From Natrinema limicola JCM 13563 (GTDB lineage Archaea; Halobacteriota; Halobacteria; Halobacteriales; Natrialbaceae): a stretch of 64,000 bases of DNA. The notes beneath the pieces were generated by a model, which was given only the letters and a program-made list of their open reading frames with translations, was not told the origin of the DNA and did no database searches. The DNA lies in NCBI RefSeq assembly GCF_000337475.1, contig NZ_AOIT01000029.1:1-64000 (forward strand), read 5' to 3'. Below are positions 33,651-43,168 of the stretch, piece after piece (the first letter of the stretch is position 1; each line of letters starts with the position of its first letter). The position numbers were made by a program, and so were the translations under genes.

Positions 33651-33780
33651 GGGTAGTGAATCGATCCACAGCATCGTAAAGCCGCGGCAGGATGGCGACG
33701 GGATCGATGTCGACGGAACCCCGGACAGCCGACACTCCCACGCCGTCACCGTTTTCCACGCTCTTGCCGAGTATCGACGC

Positions 33781-34521
33781 ATGGACGGACCTGATCTCGA
33801 CGGGAAGACGGTACTCGTGACCGGCAGTGCACGGGGCGTCGGACGCGAACTGCTGCTGGCGACGGCCGACTGCGGCGCGGCGACGGCGGTCCACTATCAC
33901 ACCAGCGCCGACGCGGCCCGCGAGGTGGCCGACCAGGCCCGCGAGCGTGGCGCACCAGCGGCGATGACGGTCCAAGCCGATGTTACCGATCCCGACAGCG
34001 TCGACGGCCTCTTCGGGGCCGTGGAGGCCGACCTCGGTGATGTCGACGTGCTGGTCAACAACGTCGGCGACTTCGCGCCTGCCCGCTGGGACGACCTCGC
34101 GGTCGAGGAGTGGACCCGCGTCCTCGAGACGAACCTCACCGGAACCTATCTCTGCTCGAAGCGAGCCCTACCCGGGATGCGAGCGCGCGAGTCCGGTCGG
34201 ATCGTGAACATCGGCTACGCCTCGAGCGAACAGGGACTCGTCAGTCCGAAGAACTTCCCCTACTTCGTCGCGAAGAAAGGCGTGTTGATGTTCACGCGGA
34301 TGCTCGCGGCGGACACCCAGGACGACGGAATCACGGTCAACGCCATCTCGCCGTACGTCGTCGAGAACTCAGACGAGTTCCCTGACGAGTTACCACGCGA
34401 TCGGCCCGCGAGCTTCGAGGACCTGATCGCGCCGCTGTATTTTTTCCTCGACCCCGACAGTGACTACATCAGTGGGGAAAACATCGAAGTGGACGGCGGC
34501 TGGCTGCCCGAGCAGGTATAG
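33781..34521 (+). CDS. Short-chain dehydrogenase/reductase (3-oxoacyl-ACP reductase-like)
   Basis: 246 aa. TVLVTGSARGVGRELL is the NAD(P)-binding T-G-x3-G-x-G motif, VLVNNVGDFAP the NNAG-like motif, and the catalytic residues are Ser in IGYASSEQG and Tyr-x3-Lys in PYFVAKKG. The tail DYISGENIEVDGGWLPEQV is typical. Substrate unknown; annotation as FabG-like only reflects similarity. The next gene follows 71 nt later. Confidence 0.88.
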   Translation: MDGPDLDGKTVLVTGSARGVGRELLLATADCGAATAVHYHTSADAAREVADQARERGAPAAMTVQADVTDPDSVDGLFGAVEADLGDVDVLVNNVGDFAPARWDDLAVEEWTRVLETNLTGTYLCSKRALPGMRARESGRIVNIGYASSEQGLVSPKNFPYFVAKKGVLMFTRMLAADTQDDGITVNAISPYVVENSDEFPDELPRDRPASFEDLIAPLYFFLDPDSDYISGENIEVDGGWLPEQV

Positions 34522-34592
34522 GTTCTGAGCGACGGCTGGCGGTTATCGACGTTTGGCTACAGCGTTTTGCGCCACCCGTCCCTAGCAGTACC

Positions 34593-35285
34593 ATGACACT
34601 CCCGATCGCGATGGGCTGGCGACACCTGCTCTTTGCCAACTGGCCGGTCGATCCTGCCGTTGTTGCGGCTCAGCTTCCGGACGACCTCACCGTCGAGACC
34701 TACGACGGCCGGGCGTGGCTGTCTGTCGTGCCGTATCTGAACGTCGACGTTCGCCCGCGCGGGCTTCCCGCGGCGGCGGGCGTCGATCTTCCCGAACTCA
34801 ATCTCCGGACCTACGTCAGTCGTGACGGCGAGCCCGGCGTCTACTTCTTCAGCCTCGACGCAGAGGGTTTCCTCGGGGTCGTCGGGGCACGTCTCTTTCA
34901 CCGACTGCCCTACTACTACGCCGACATCGAGATCGCCGGGACCGACCGCGGCATCGCGTTTACGAGCGAGCGACGCCATCCGGGCGCTTCGCCGGCGACG
35001 TTCGCGGGCACCTACGAGCCGGTCGGCGACTCGTTCGTCCCCGAACCTGGCTCGCTGGCGGCATTTCTCACGGAACACTACCGATACTACACGACGGCTC
35101 GAGACGGTACCCTTCGCTACGCCGACATCGACCACGAGCCGTGGACGCTGCGGCCGGCGACGGTCACCATCGAGGCGAACACGCTGTTCGAGGCCAACGG
35201 GTTCGACCGGCCTGCCGGATCGCCGGTCTGTTACTACAGTCGTGGCGTCGACATCACGTCGTCGCGAAATCGTCGCTGGGAGTGA
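34593..35285 (+). CDS. DUF2071 (YqjF-like) protein
   Basis: 230 aa. MGWRHLLFANWPVDPAVVAA, PDDLTVETYDGRAWLSVVPY and the later LRTYVSRDGEPGVYFFSLDA are the family signature. Members are cytosolic with a calycin-like or acetoacetate-decarboxylase-like fold and of unknown activity. Its TGA stop (35283-35285) is the left target duplication of element copy J. Confidence 0.88.
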   Translation: MTLPIAMGWRHLLFANWPVDPAVVAAQLPDDLTVETYDGRAWLSVVPYLNVDVRPRGLPAAAGVDLPELNLRTYVSRDGEPGVYFFSLDAEGFLGVVGARLFHRLPYYYADIEIAGTDRGIAFTSERRHPGASPATFAGTYEPVGDSFVPEPGSLAAFLTEHYRYYTTARDGTLRYADIDHEPWTLRPATVTIEANTLFEANGFDRPAGSPVCYYSRGVDITSSRNRRWE

Positions 35286-35368
35286 GACGGTCTGCTGTCC
35301 CGATGTCCCGGTGGGCCCGCAGTGCGGGTCGCGGTCCCACTGGAACTGACTGACAGGAGTCCGTATGA
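35283..35368. mobile_element. Palindromic MITE-like element, copy J (TSD TGA is a stop codon)
   Basis: Core 35286-35365 (80 bp), TGA at 35283-35285 and 35366-35368; the left TGA ends the DUF2071 gene. Inner stem CCGGTGGGCCCGC/GCGGTCCCACTGG, loop AGTGCGGGTC, 3' box AACTGACTG. Confidence 0.92.
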
Positions 35369-35422
35369 ACCGGGCGGCAGGAGAGCGATCGATATTCCTC
35401 AGCCGCGGCCGTCGGCTGACCT

Positions 35423-35911
35423 ATGACAGCGACGGGAACGGTCCGGGCGATCCACATCGCGCCGGAACAGGGCGCACCGATGGAACGCGTCGAGCAAGTG
35501 ACTGCAGTCGCCCGGCGAGGGCTCGAGGGCGATCGCTACTACGCTACCGAGGGGACGTTCGCCGACCGCGAGGGCAGCGATCTCACACTCATCGAGTCCG
35601 AAGCGCTCGCGGCGGTCGAACGCGACTACGGGATCGACCTCGAGTCCGGCGTCCATCGTCGGAACCTCACGACTGCGGGGATCGCGCTCAATCATCTGGT
35701 CGGCGAGCGGTTTCGGGTCGGCGAGGTCGTCTGCGAGGGGATCGAACTCTGCGAGCCGTGTTCGTACCTCGAGCGCCACCTCGCAAAAGAAGGGATCCGC
35801 GAGGCACTGGTTCATCGGGGTGGGCTTCGAGCGCGGCTCCTCGAGGACGGCGTCGTGACGGAGGGCGACAGTATCGAACGTGTCGCCCGGCGTGGAACGA
35901 CCCGGCGCTGA
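35423..35911 (+). CDS. MOSC domain protein
   Basis: 162 aa. GLEGDRYYATEGTFADREGS, DLTLIESEAL, HRRNLTTAGIALNHLVG and ELCEPCSYLE (with a conserved Cys) form the MOSC domain found at the end of molybdenum cofactor sulfurases and in mARC/YiiM-type molybdoenzymes. Here it stands alone and may bind the cofactor or act on N-hydroxylated bases. A possible link with the MOT1-type transporter at 22-23 kb is inference. Confidence 0.9.
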   Translation: MTATGTVRAIHIAPEQGAPMERVEQVTAVARRGLEGDRYYATEGTFADREGSDLTLIESEALAAVERDYGIDLESGVHRRNLTTAGIALNHLVGERFRVGEVVCEGIELCEPCSYLERHLAKEGIREALVHRGGLRARLLEDGVVTEGDSIERVARRGTTRR

Positions 35912-36191
35912 TACCCGTCGTCGAACCGACGGTTTCCGACGCCGGTGCGTTCCGGCCGCGGTGCTACGGAGCACGCTTGCAACTGGCGCGTCGAACGAGA
36001 CGACCCCACGTCGTAGCGCGCGCGAGCGAACGAGCACCGCGACGGTCGCTCTTCGTCCCGCTTCCCCGCGTCTGATCGGAGAAAAGACATCGTGTTCCGA
36101 GCGACGAGAACGAGGAATCCGAAGTATTCGTCGCTACTCCGATCGGCGGAAGCAGAAACTACATTTTCGTGAGGTCGAAGAGATATACACG

Positions 36192-36989
36192 ATGAACGAA
36201 CCGGGCATCCAGTCGCTGATGGACCAGGAAACGCTCGATCAGCGCGTGCAGGCCGGAGAAACGCCGGAGTGGGTCGCTGATCACTGGCACTCGTTTCGCG
36301 ACGGACTGCTCGGCGAGCGAAACGAGACGCCGTTCCCCTGCTTTTTCGGCGCTGAATCCGTCCAGAACGGCGAGCCGATCTACACTGCGGTCCCCTCGAT
36401 GAGCGACGCGGATGCGCTCTTGGGCCTGCGCGATCGGATCCTCGAGTACCTCGAGATCTTCGAGGATCACTCGGAGCGGGCCTCGCTGGTCACCTTCTTC
36501 AAGCCGCCCGAAGAACCGCTCTCGGAGGCGGAGTATCACGAGACACTGTGGCATATCCTCCAGACGCTGCACCTCCACGATCCCGAGCCGTGGCCCGAGG
36601 ACATCCCAACTGATCCCGACGACCCCTACTGGGAGTTCTGTCTCGGCGGCGAGCCCATGTTCCCGACCTGCCGAGCACCGTTCTACGAAAAACGCAAGAG
36701 CCGGTACTGTCCGATCGGCCTCGAGATCACGTTCCAGCCGCGCACGCTGTTCGAGAACCTCGACGTGACGGCCGACACCGAGGCCGGCCAACACGCTCGC
36801 GAGGTGATTCAGGATCGCCTCGAAGACTACGACGGGGTCTGTCCTCACGCCGATCTCGGTGACTGGGGGGTCGAGGGCGACCGCGAGTGGCACCAGTATA
36901 TGCTCTCGGAGGACGAGGAGCAAGCGCCGTCGACGTGTCCGATCACGATCACCCGCACGCATCCGAAACCCGGTGCGAAGCTGCCATGA
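36192..36989 (+). CDS. YqcI/YcgG family protein
   Basis: 265 aa. [20 protein letters not shown], then [16 protein letters not shown] and [20 protein letters not shown] match the family. A few relatives (such as GntA of guanitoxin synthesis) are reported to be heme-dependent N-oxygenases; whether this one is, is unknown. The 280 nt before it (35912-36191) hold no gene. It overlaps the hydrolase gene by 4 nt (ATGA), implying a joint pathway. Confidence 0.85.
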   Translation: MNEPGIQSLMDQETLDQRVQAGETPEWVADHWHSFRDGLLGERNETPFPCFFGAESVQNGEPIYTAVPSMSDADALLGLRDRILEYLEIFEDHSERASLVTFFKPPEEPLSEAEYHETLWHILQTLHLHDPEPWPEDIPTDPDDPYWEFCLGGEPMFPTCRAPFYEKRKSRYCPIGLEITFQPRTLFENLDVTADTEAGQHAREVIQDRLEDYDGVCPHADLGDWGVEGDREWHQYMLSEDEEQAPSTCPITITRTHPKPGAKLP

Positions 36990-37579
36990 GCGACGATGAG
37001 GACGAGGCCGACGGACTGGCTCGAGCCGACGAGCGGCTCGCCGACGCCGCCCTCGTCCTGATCGACCTCCAGCAGGGCTTCGACGACCCCGTCTGGGGCG
37101 CGCGCAACAACCCCGACGCAGAAGTGAACGCGACGCGCCTGCTCGAGCACTGGCGCGAGACCGACCGGCCGATCGTCCACGTCCGCCACGACTCGACGGA
37201 ACCCGACTCGCCGCTTCGAGGCGACCGGCCTGGCTTCGCGTTCAAACCCGAGACGGCACCCATCGAGGGCGAGCCCACGATGGCGAAATCGGTCAACAGC
37301 GCGTTCATCGGGACGGACCTCGAAGACTGGCTGCGCGAGCGGGATCTCGAGACGGTCGTCATTGCCGGGCTCACGACGGACCATTGCGTCTCGACGAGCA
37401 CCCGGATGGCCGAGAACCTCGGCTTCGACCCGATCGTTGTCCGCGACGCGACTGCAACGTTCGATCGCTCCCTCGACGGTGAGACCTTCGACGCGGAGAC
37501 GGTCCACCGCACCGCGCTCGCCCAGCTCGCAGGCGAGTTCGCTGAGATCGCAACGACCGCCGCGCTCCTCGAGTCCTGA
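36986..37579 (+). CDS. Isochorismatase-family cysteine hydrolase
   Basis: 197 aa. [20 protein letters not shown] has the catalytic Asp, [19 protein letters not shown] the Lys, and [20 protein letters not shown] the nucleophilic Cys after the usual non-proline cis peptide. This triad cleaves amide or ester bonds in nicotinamidase-like or carbamoyl substrates. The exact substrate is unknown. Coupled to the YcgG-family gene. Confidence 0.9.
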   Translation: MSDDEDEADGLARADERLADAALVLIDLQQGFDDPVWGARNNPDAEVNATRLLEHWRETDRPIVHVRHDSTEPDSPLRGDRPGFAFKPETAPIEGEPTMAKSVNSAFIGTDLEDWLRERDLETVVIAGLTTDHCVSTSTRMAENLGFDPIVVRDATATFDRSLDGETFDAETVHRTALAQLAGEFAEIATTAALLES

Positions 37580-37655
37580 TCTGTCGATCGCGATCCACCG
37601 CTATCGATCCGCGGGTCGCAGTGCTCTTATGGACCTGCTCGTGGCAGAACCCTGT

Positions 37656-38123
37656 ATGCGAGTCGTCGTCGCAGGCACGTTCGGGCCGCTCCACGACGGT
37701 CACCGGTCCCTGTTCGAACACGCGCTCCGGTTCGGCGCAGACGGCGTCGTCGTCGCGTTGACCAGCGATGATCTCGCGACCGAGACGCGCCACGAACCAC
37801 GACCGATCCCGCCGTTCGACGAGCGAATGGCTGCCGTGACAGACGCCATTGCGGAGCTCGACGAGTGGGATCGCGACGTCGAAATTCGGCGACTCGAGAC
37901 CGAAGCTGGGATCGCGGCGACCGATCCCGCGATCGACGCGCTGGTGGTCTCCCCCGAGACGGCCCCCGAACTCGAGGACATCAACGACCAGCGGCGTGAG
38001 CGGGGCCTCGAACCGCTCTCGGGGATCGTCGCGCCCTACGTCTACGCCGACGACGGCGAGCGGATTTCCTCGACGCGGATCGTCACGGGCGAGATCGACG
38101 AACACGGACGGCTGCTCGAGTAG
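37656..38123 (+). CDS. coaD: Phosphopantetheine adenylyltransferase (archaeal CoaD)
   Basis: 155 aa. Makes dephospho-CoA from 4'-phosphopantetheine and ATP. VAGTFGPLHDGHRSLFEHAL contains the HxGH nucleotidyltransferase motif (here HDGH) and ISSTRIVTGEI the second phosphate-binding motif. The ATG at 37656 is preferred; an in-frame ATG 27 nt upstream would add nine residues. Last gene of the YcgG/hydrolase/CoaD run. Confidence 0.92.
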   Translation: MRVVVAGTFGPLHDGHRSLFEHALRFGADGVVVALTSDDLATETRHEPRPIPPFDERMAAVTDAIAELDEWDRDVEIRRLETEAGIAATDPAIDALVVSPETAPELEDINDQRRERGLEPLSGIVAPYVYADDGERISSTRIVTGEIDEHGRLLE

Positions 38124-38196
38124 CACCCCACCGTGATCGCTGCTGGCTCCGTCTATGACACAATAGTAATGGATCGGGAGACTGTCGTTTTATATA

Positions 38197-38607
38197 ATGA
38201 GTGACGATCGCAGACCGCTGTTGGTCGTGTTGGTGGGCAGCGCGGTGCTCGTGACGGGTGTCCTCCACCTGTCCGTTCTGCCGCGCTATCTGCCCGACGA
38301 CGTGCTGTTGACCGTGCTGACCCTCGGCGCTGGCTGGGCGACGTACACGCTCGTGTTCTACGCACTCGGACGGGTGGTCGCTGCGCCCGCCGGACAGGAG
38401 TTTCCCAATATGCGCGCTGCGGACATCGGAATCGCAGTCTTGCTCGTCTCGCTGCTGCTCTTGTTGGCCTTCGATGCGGTCGGCGTCCCGCTCGAGGGAC
38501 TCGTCAGTGTCTACGCCCTGCCCGCGCTCGGCATCTACGTCGGCCTCGCGCTGATCGGCTGGTCGATCGGCCGCCGAACGGAAGCGATCAACGAGATCGC
38601 CCGGTAG
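38197..38607 (+). CDS. Membrane protein of unknown function, 136 aa
   Basis: Not recognised. Four hydrophobic helices, such as LLVVLVGSAVLVTGVLHL and IGIAVLLVSLLLLLAFDAVG, with short loops and both ends in the cytosol by the positive-inside rule. The sequence TTTTATATA lies just before the ATG. Convergent to the UspA gene, with a 23-nt gap. Confidence 0.65.
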   Translation: MSDDRRPLLVVLVGSAVLVTGVLHLSVLPRYLPDDVLLTVLTLGAGWATYTLVFYALGRVVAAPAGQEFPNMRAADIGIAVLLVSLLLLLAFDAVGVPLEGLVSVYALPALGIYVGLALIGWSIGRRTEAINEIAR

Positions 38608-38630
38608 GGCCGGCCGGCCTCCGGAGTCGC

Positions 38631-39092
38631 TTACGACGCGTCCTCGTCGGAGTGTGCTCCCGATCCAGAGTTTGCGACCAGCACCGGAATCTCGCCGAAC
38701 CGGACGACGTGATCGGTGACGCTGCCCATCGCCAGCCGGTGGACGCCGCCGCGACCGCGTGTGCCCATGACGATCACGTCGGCGTCGATCTCCCGAGCGT
38801 ACTCGAGCAGTTCGTCCTCCGGCGGGCCCTCGAGGACTGTGCCGGTGACCTCGAGACCAGCCGCCTCGGCGCGGTCGACGATCGCGTCGACGTGCTCCTG
38901 GGCCCGGCCGCGCATCGCGTCTTCGGCGCTTGTCGCGTCACCGGGGAGTCGGAGGTCGCCGAGCGGGCCGGTGTCGGCGACGCAGGCAACGTGGACCGTC
39001 GCGTCGTGGACGGTCGCGAGTTCGATGCCGGTCTCAGCGGCGGCCTCGGCGTGGTCGCTGCCGTCGGTCGGAATCAGAATCGTCTCGAACAC
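38631..39092 (-). CDS. Universal stress protein UspA family
   Basis: 153 aa. GTG start; MFETILIPTDGSDHAEAAAE, then GTRGRGGVHRLAMGSVTDHV with the full G-x2-G-x9-G-S loop. The acidic tail (SGAHSDEDAS) is disordered. Probably ATP-binding and cytosolic. Confidence 0.92.
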   Translation of the reverse strand: MFETILIPTDGSDHAEAAAETGIELATVHDATVHVACVADTGPLGDLRLPGDATSAEDAMRGRAQEHVDAIVDRAEAAGLEVTGTVLEGPPEDELLEYAREIDADVIVMGTRGRGGVHRLAMGSVTDHVVRFGEIPVLVANSGSGAHSDEDAS

Positions 39093-39196
39093 TGCCCGCC
39101 CCTACGGCCAGACGCGTAAAATTCCTGCCGGAACGGGAGACTGTCGGACGGACCGATTCGTTCGGCGCGACCGACGAGCCTGAGAGTCGTGAGCGC

Positions 39197-39994
39197 TCAG
39201 ATGAACGCAAGCGGCACCATAACGAGAACGCCGGCGACGATGCCGCCGGCGAGTTCCGGCTTGCCGCCGCTCGGAAGCCGCGCACCGATATCGAGTGCCT
39301 CCGGGATGAACTCCGTGAGAACGAGGTAGATCATCGCGCCGGCGGCGAAGCCGAACCCGTAGGGAAGGAACTCGCGAGCGTAGCTGACGAAGCCAAACGC
39401 GATGACGGCCCCGAGCGGCTGGGGGAGACTCGAGAAGACGGCCCACCAGACCATCTTCCACTCGGAGACGTTCATCGACCGCAGCGGGATCGAAATCGCC
39501 GTTCCCTCGGGGATGTTGTGGATCGAGATTGCGATCGTCATGAACACCGCCAAAAGTGGCACGGTAAAGCCGAGGAGCTCGGCCCCGCCCTCGAGTCCGA
39601 GGTCGGCAAAGGAGACGCCGACGGCGATGCCTTCGGGGAAGCTGTGGACGGTCAACACCCCGAGGATGAGCACGAGTTTCTTGAAGTCGGCTTCCTCGTA
39701 CTGTCGCGGATCGATCTCGGCGTCCATCAGGATATCGTGGGCGACGACGACGAGTGCGACGCCGGCGACCATGCCGACGCCGATCTCGAGGGGCGTCCCT
39801 TCGGCCAGCCCCTCATCGATGAGCCCGAACGTCGACGCCGAGAGCATGATGCCCGAGGACAGTCCCCAGAGGACCACGTTGTATCGGTCGCCGATATCGT
39901 CGAAGAAGAAAAACGGGAGCGCGCCGAGCCCGGTCGCCAACGCCGTGATGAAGCCGGCAACGAACACCAACACGAGGTTCTCCAGCAGTGCCAT
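39197..39994 (-). CDS. ZIP-family divalent metal transporter
   Basis: 265 aa, about eight helices. Helix 4 has VHSFPEGIAVGVSFAD and helix 5 IHNIPEGTAISIP, the two metal-binding H-x-x-P-E-G motifs. It should take up zinc or iron. A TATA box 22-30 nt before the ATG suggests a leaderless transcript. No regulator gene beside it. Confidence 0.93.
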   Translation of the reverse strand: MALLENLVLVFVAGFITALATGLGALPFFFFDDIGDRYNVVLWGLSSGIMLSASTFGLIDEGLAEGTPLEIGVGMVAGVALVVVAHDILMDAEIDPRQYEEADFKKLVLILGVLTVHSFPEGIAVGVSFADLGLEGGAELLGFTVPLLAVFMTIAISIHNIPEGTAISIPLRSMNVSEWKMVWWAVFSSLPQPLGAVIAFGFVSYAREFLPYGFGFAAGAMIYLVLTEFIPEALDIGARLPSGGKPELAGGIVAGVLVMVPLAFI

Positions 39995-40015
39995 CTACCG
40001 AAGTATGCGCTCGGC

Positions 40016-40024
40016 TGTATAAAT
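40016..40024 (-). promoter_or_regulatory. TATA box of the ZIP transporter gene
   Basis: ATTTATACA on the minus strand, centred about 26 nt before the ATG at 39994. Confidence 0.6.
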
Positions 40025-40185
40025 TAGCGACGATGGCGGCGGCGACTTCGTGGCGTTTCGCTGGGGCCGACTCCGAATGAGTTGCCCGCGTGCCATGGCT
40101 GGTTCCCGTCAGCAACCGATGAGCGGGCGATTCTCACCTCGCGTTGTCCGACAGTATCAACAGCCAGCCGCCGAATAGGTCGTGT

Positions 40186-41826
40186 ATGTCTCTGTGGCGC
40201 TCACGTCGAACCGGCTACTACATCCTGCTGGTAGCCGTGACCACCATCATCGCCACGTTGCTCTACAACTACGGGATGGCGACCCTGGAGAACCGTCCAC
40301 AACCGCTCTACCGATCGCTCGAGGTCGTCTTCCAGACGTACACGACGACGGGCTACGGGGAAGACGCACCGTGGAGTACGCTCCAGATGAACCTGCTGGT
40401 GATCGTGCTCCAGCTCACCGGGATCGGGCTGATCCTCACCGGGGTCGACATCTTCGCCGTCCCGTGGCTCCGACGCGCCCTCGAGACGACGGCCCCGACG
40501 ACCGCACCTGACCTTGAGGACCACGTCGTCATCTGTGAGTACACGTCCCGTGGCGAGGCGTTCATCGAGGAACTCGAGTCGCGCGGGCGGGAATACGTCG
40601 TCGTCGAACCCGACGAGGAGACGGCGACGGAACTCCACGAGACCGACTATCGAGTCGTCCACGGCGACCCAGAGTCGACGGTGGTCCTCGAGAACGCAGG
40701 CATCGAACGGGCGACGGCGGTCGTGGCCGATTCGGCCGACGACACGAACGCGAGTATCGTCCTTTCGGCGCGCGCAGCCAACCCCGACGTGCGGATCGTG
40801 ACGCTGGTCGAAGAGCAGCGTCTCGGGGAGTACCACCGGATCGCCGGCGCGGACGAGGTGCTTTCGCCCCGTCAGATGCTCGGCGAGAGTCTCGCCCACC
40901 GGGTGCCGACGGCCGTGACGACCGCGGTCGACGAGGGGATCGAGATCGGGAACGATCTGGAACTGGTCGAACTGTCGATCGCCGAAGGGAGCGATCTGCA
41001 TGGTCGGACTGCCGGGGAGATCCAGCTCCGAGAGCAGTTCGGCGTGGACGGTATCGGGGCGTGGTTCGGCGGGACGTTCGAGAGCCCGATCCCGAACGAT
41101 CGGGAACTCGACACCGAGACGCGCCTGCTCGTCGCGGGGGAACCCGAGCGGATCGACGAACTCCGGGCGGAAGCGACGTCGACGGTGCTGCCGTTCGCGG
41201 CCCAGAACGCCATTATCGCCGGCTATGGCGAGTCCGGGGCGGCAGCGGGTGCTGCACTCGAAGCGACGAACACGCGCGTGACCGTCCTCGACACCGTCGA
41301 GATGGAGGGGGTCGACGTGGTCGGCGACGCTCGTGACCCGACGACGGTTCGCGAGGCGGGGATCGACGACGCGTCAACGGTGATCGTGACCCTCGACGAC
41401 GATACGACCGCCATCTTCACGACCCTCATCGTGCGGGATCTGAACCCATCGGTCACGATTGTCGTCCGGGCGAACGACACGGAGAACGTCCAGAAACTGT
41501 ATCGTGCCGGTGCCGACTACGTCCAGTCGTTGGCGACGGTCAGCGGGCGGATGCTCGCCTCGACCGTGTTCGAAGACGAGGAGGTCCTGGCCGTCGATAG
41601 GCAGATCGATGTCGTGAAACTTCCCGCCGGCCGGCTGGCGGAGCAGACGCTCGTCGACGCGACTGTTCGGACTCGGACGGGCTGTACCGTCCTCGCCGTG
41701 CGTCGAGATGGCGAGACGATCACGGACTTCGACCCGGCGTCGTTCGTCTTCGACGCCGACGACGAGGTGATCCTCGCGGGAACGGACGACAGCGTTCGAT
41801 CGTTCGAAGCGCAGTTTCTCGCATGA
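40186..41826 (+). CDS. Potassium channel with two RCK (TrkA-N/TrkA-C) modules
   Basis: 546 aa. Two membrane helices flank the selectivity filter TTTGYGE (residues about 53-59); then come two RCK modules. The first starts DHVVICEYTSRGEAFIEELE, the second NAIIAGYGESGAAAGAALEA. Each is followed by a TrkA-C domain. The first module has CEYTSRG instead of the G-x-G-x-x-G loop, so nucleotide binding there may be lost; the second keeps GYGESG. K+ flow should be gated by ligands on the RCK ring. The ATG at 40186 is the last before the first helix. Confidence 0.92.
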   Translation: MSLWRSRRTGYYILLVAVTTIIATLLYNYGMATLENRPQPLYRSLEVVFQTYTTTGYGEDAPWSTLQMNLLVIVLQLTGIGLILTGVDIFAVPWLRRALETTAPTTAPDLEDHVVICEYTSRGEAFIEELESRGREYVVVEPDEETATELHETDYRVVHGDPESTVVLENAGIERATAVVADSADDTNASIVLSARAANPDVRIVTLVEEQRLGEYHRIAGADEVLSPRQMLGESLAHRVPTAVTTAVDEGIEIGNDLELVELSIAEGSDLHGRTAGEIQLREQFGVDGIGAWFGGTFESPIPNDRELDTETRLLVAGEPERIDELRAEATSTVLPFAAQNAIIAGYGESGAAAGAALEATNTRVTVLDTVEMEGVDVVGDARDPTTVREAGIDDASTVIVTLDDDTTAIFTTLIVRDLNPSVTIVVRANDTENVQKLYRAGADYVQSLATVSGRMLASTVFEDEEVLAVDRQIDVVKLPAGRLAEQTLVDATVRTRTGCTVLAVRRDGETITDFDPASFVFDADDEVILAGTDDSVRSFEAQFLA

Positions 41827-41849
41827 ACGCGACCGACAGCGTCGACGAC

Positions 41850-43100
41850 CTATAGGAGAGAGCCGAGATCGAGATTCAACTGCTGTTTCGCGAACCGAGC
41901 GAGCAACGGCACGTCATCCGTATCGAACAAGCGCACGATAGAGCGGAGATCGCCATTGTTCGCCTTTGCCAGCGTGTCGTTGTCGAGACGCTGGAGGTCC
42001 CGCATGAGCTGGTCATAGCGTTCGTTGGAGGCGAGATAGAGCAACTGGGTCATCAGGAGCCGCTTGTTCGCGTTGGGCGCGACGTCACGGTGCCAGAGGG
42101 TATCGTAGACTTCGAGGTTCTCGGCAGTCGGCTCGACGCCGTCGTGTTTGAGACAGCTGTCGGCAGTGGCGGCGGCCGCGCGACCGGACTGCATGCACTT
42201 GTTGATGCCTTCGCCCCAGAGCGGATCGAGGCTCGGAACGGTGTCGCCGATCGCCATAAACCGATCGGTGTGCATCGTTCCTGGTGCCTGAATGTGGGCC
42301 GAGCCGCGGTGCTGTTTGCCCTCGAGTCGCGTGGCGTCCCGGAATCGTGGATCTGTCTCGAGCCAGTGGTCGAGGTAGTCGTCGATGGTGAAACCGCTCC
42401 GACTGTACCGCTCGTGGCTGTCGTTCTGGATGTAACAGAGACCGACCTTCGCGGTGTCCTCTCCGGTGTGGAAGATCCAGGAGTAGCCGCCGGGTGCGAT
42501 TTCGTGGTCGAGTCGCAACATCATCGCGTCGTGGAGGTCCGCAAAGCCAGGACGGTCGATATCGATCCCTTCGAACTCGTATTCGATCCCGATGGCGTGG
42601 TTCTCGCGTTCGAGGTCGACGACGCCGAGTTTCTTTGCAAGCGGTGCGGCTGGTCCCGTCGCATCGATGACGATGTCGCCGTAGACTTCCTCGTCGCCGT
42701 TGTATGTGACACCGACGATTTCGCCGCCCTCCATGATCGGGGCGGTGACGCGGGCGTCGAACCGGTACTCGGCACCCTTTTCGTGGCTATCGTTGACGAG
42801 GAAGCGTTTGAAGTCCGCAAACTCGAGCACCGCTCCGGTCTGCTCGCGGACGTAATGTTCTCGCGGGGACTCGAGGACGACGCTGTCGGTATACTGCATT
42901 ACCACGTCGTCGGGGATTCCAAACGAAGCCATCATCGAGTGGAAGGTCCCCGCAGTGGACTTGTTGCTCTGGCGGGGGAACTCTGCTTCAGCCTCGGTTT
43001 CGAGGACGACGACGTCGTACCCTCGAGCGGCGAGATCGCGGGCACATTGCGCGCCGGCGGGACCGGCACCGGCGATGACTACGTCGTAGCGGTCGTTCAT
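41850..43100 (-). CDS. Geranylgeranyl reductase family FAD protein (archaeal lipid saturation)
   Basis: 416 aa. VVIAGAGPAGAQCARDLAAR is the FAD-binding Rossmann motif, GGYSWIFHTG and AIGDTVPSLDPLWGEGINK the second FAD motif. The family saturates the isoprenoid chains of archaeal lipids and menaquinone. At 416 residues it is of normal length. No partner genes adjacent; a convergent end with the channel gene (23-nt gap). Confidence 0.88.
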   Translation of the reverse strand: MNDRYDVVIAGAGPAGAQCARDLAARGYDVVVLETEAEAEFPRQSNKSTAGTFHSMMASFGIPDDVVMQYTDSVVLESPREHYVREQTGAVLEFADFKRFLVNDSHEKGAEYRFDARVTAPIMEGGEIVGVTYNGDEEVYGDIVIDATGPAAPLAKKLGVVDLERENHAIGIEYEFEGIDIDRPGFADLHDAMMLRLDHEIAPGGYSWIFHTGEDTAKVGLCYIQNDSHERYSRSGFTIDDYLDHWLETDPRFRDATRLEGKQHRGSAHIQAPGTMHTDRFMAIGDTVPSLDPLWGEGINKCMQSGRAAAATADSCLKHDGVEPTAENLEVYDTLWHRDVAPNANKRLLMTQLLYLASNERYDQLMRDLQRLDNDTLAKANNGDLRSIVRLFDTDDVPLLARFAKQQLNLDLGSLL

Positions 43101-43168
43101 GTACTCTGGACTGTGGTGGTCCCTAATGAGTTTGTCCTGTTGCGCCGACGGGCCGACTGTGTGGCCCG

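Noticed and set aside
6363-35368. CRISPR-like array from the repeated palindromes
   Set aside because: Copies are kilobases apart, in both orientations, with target duplications and no spacer pattern.
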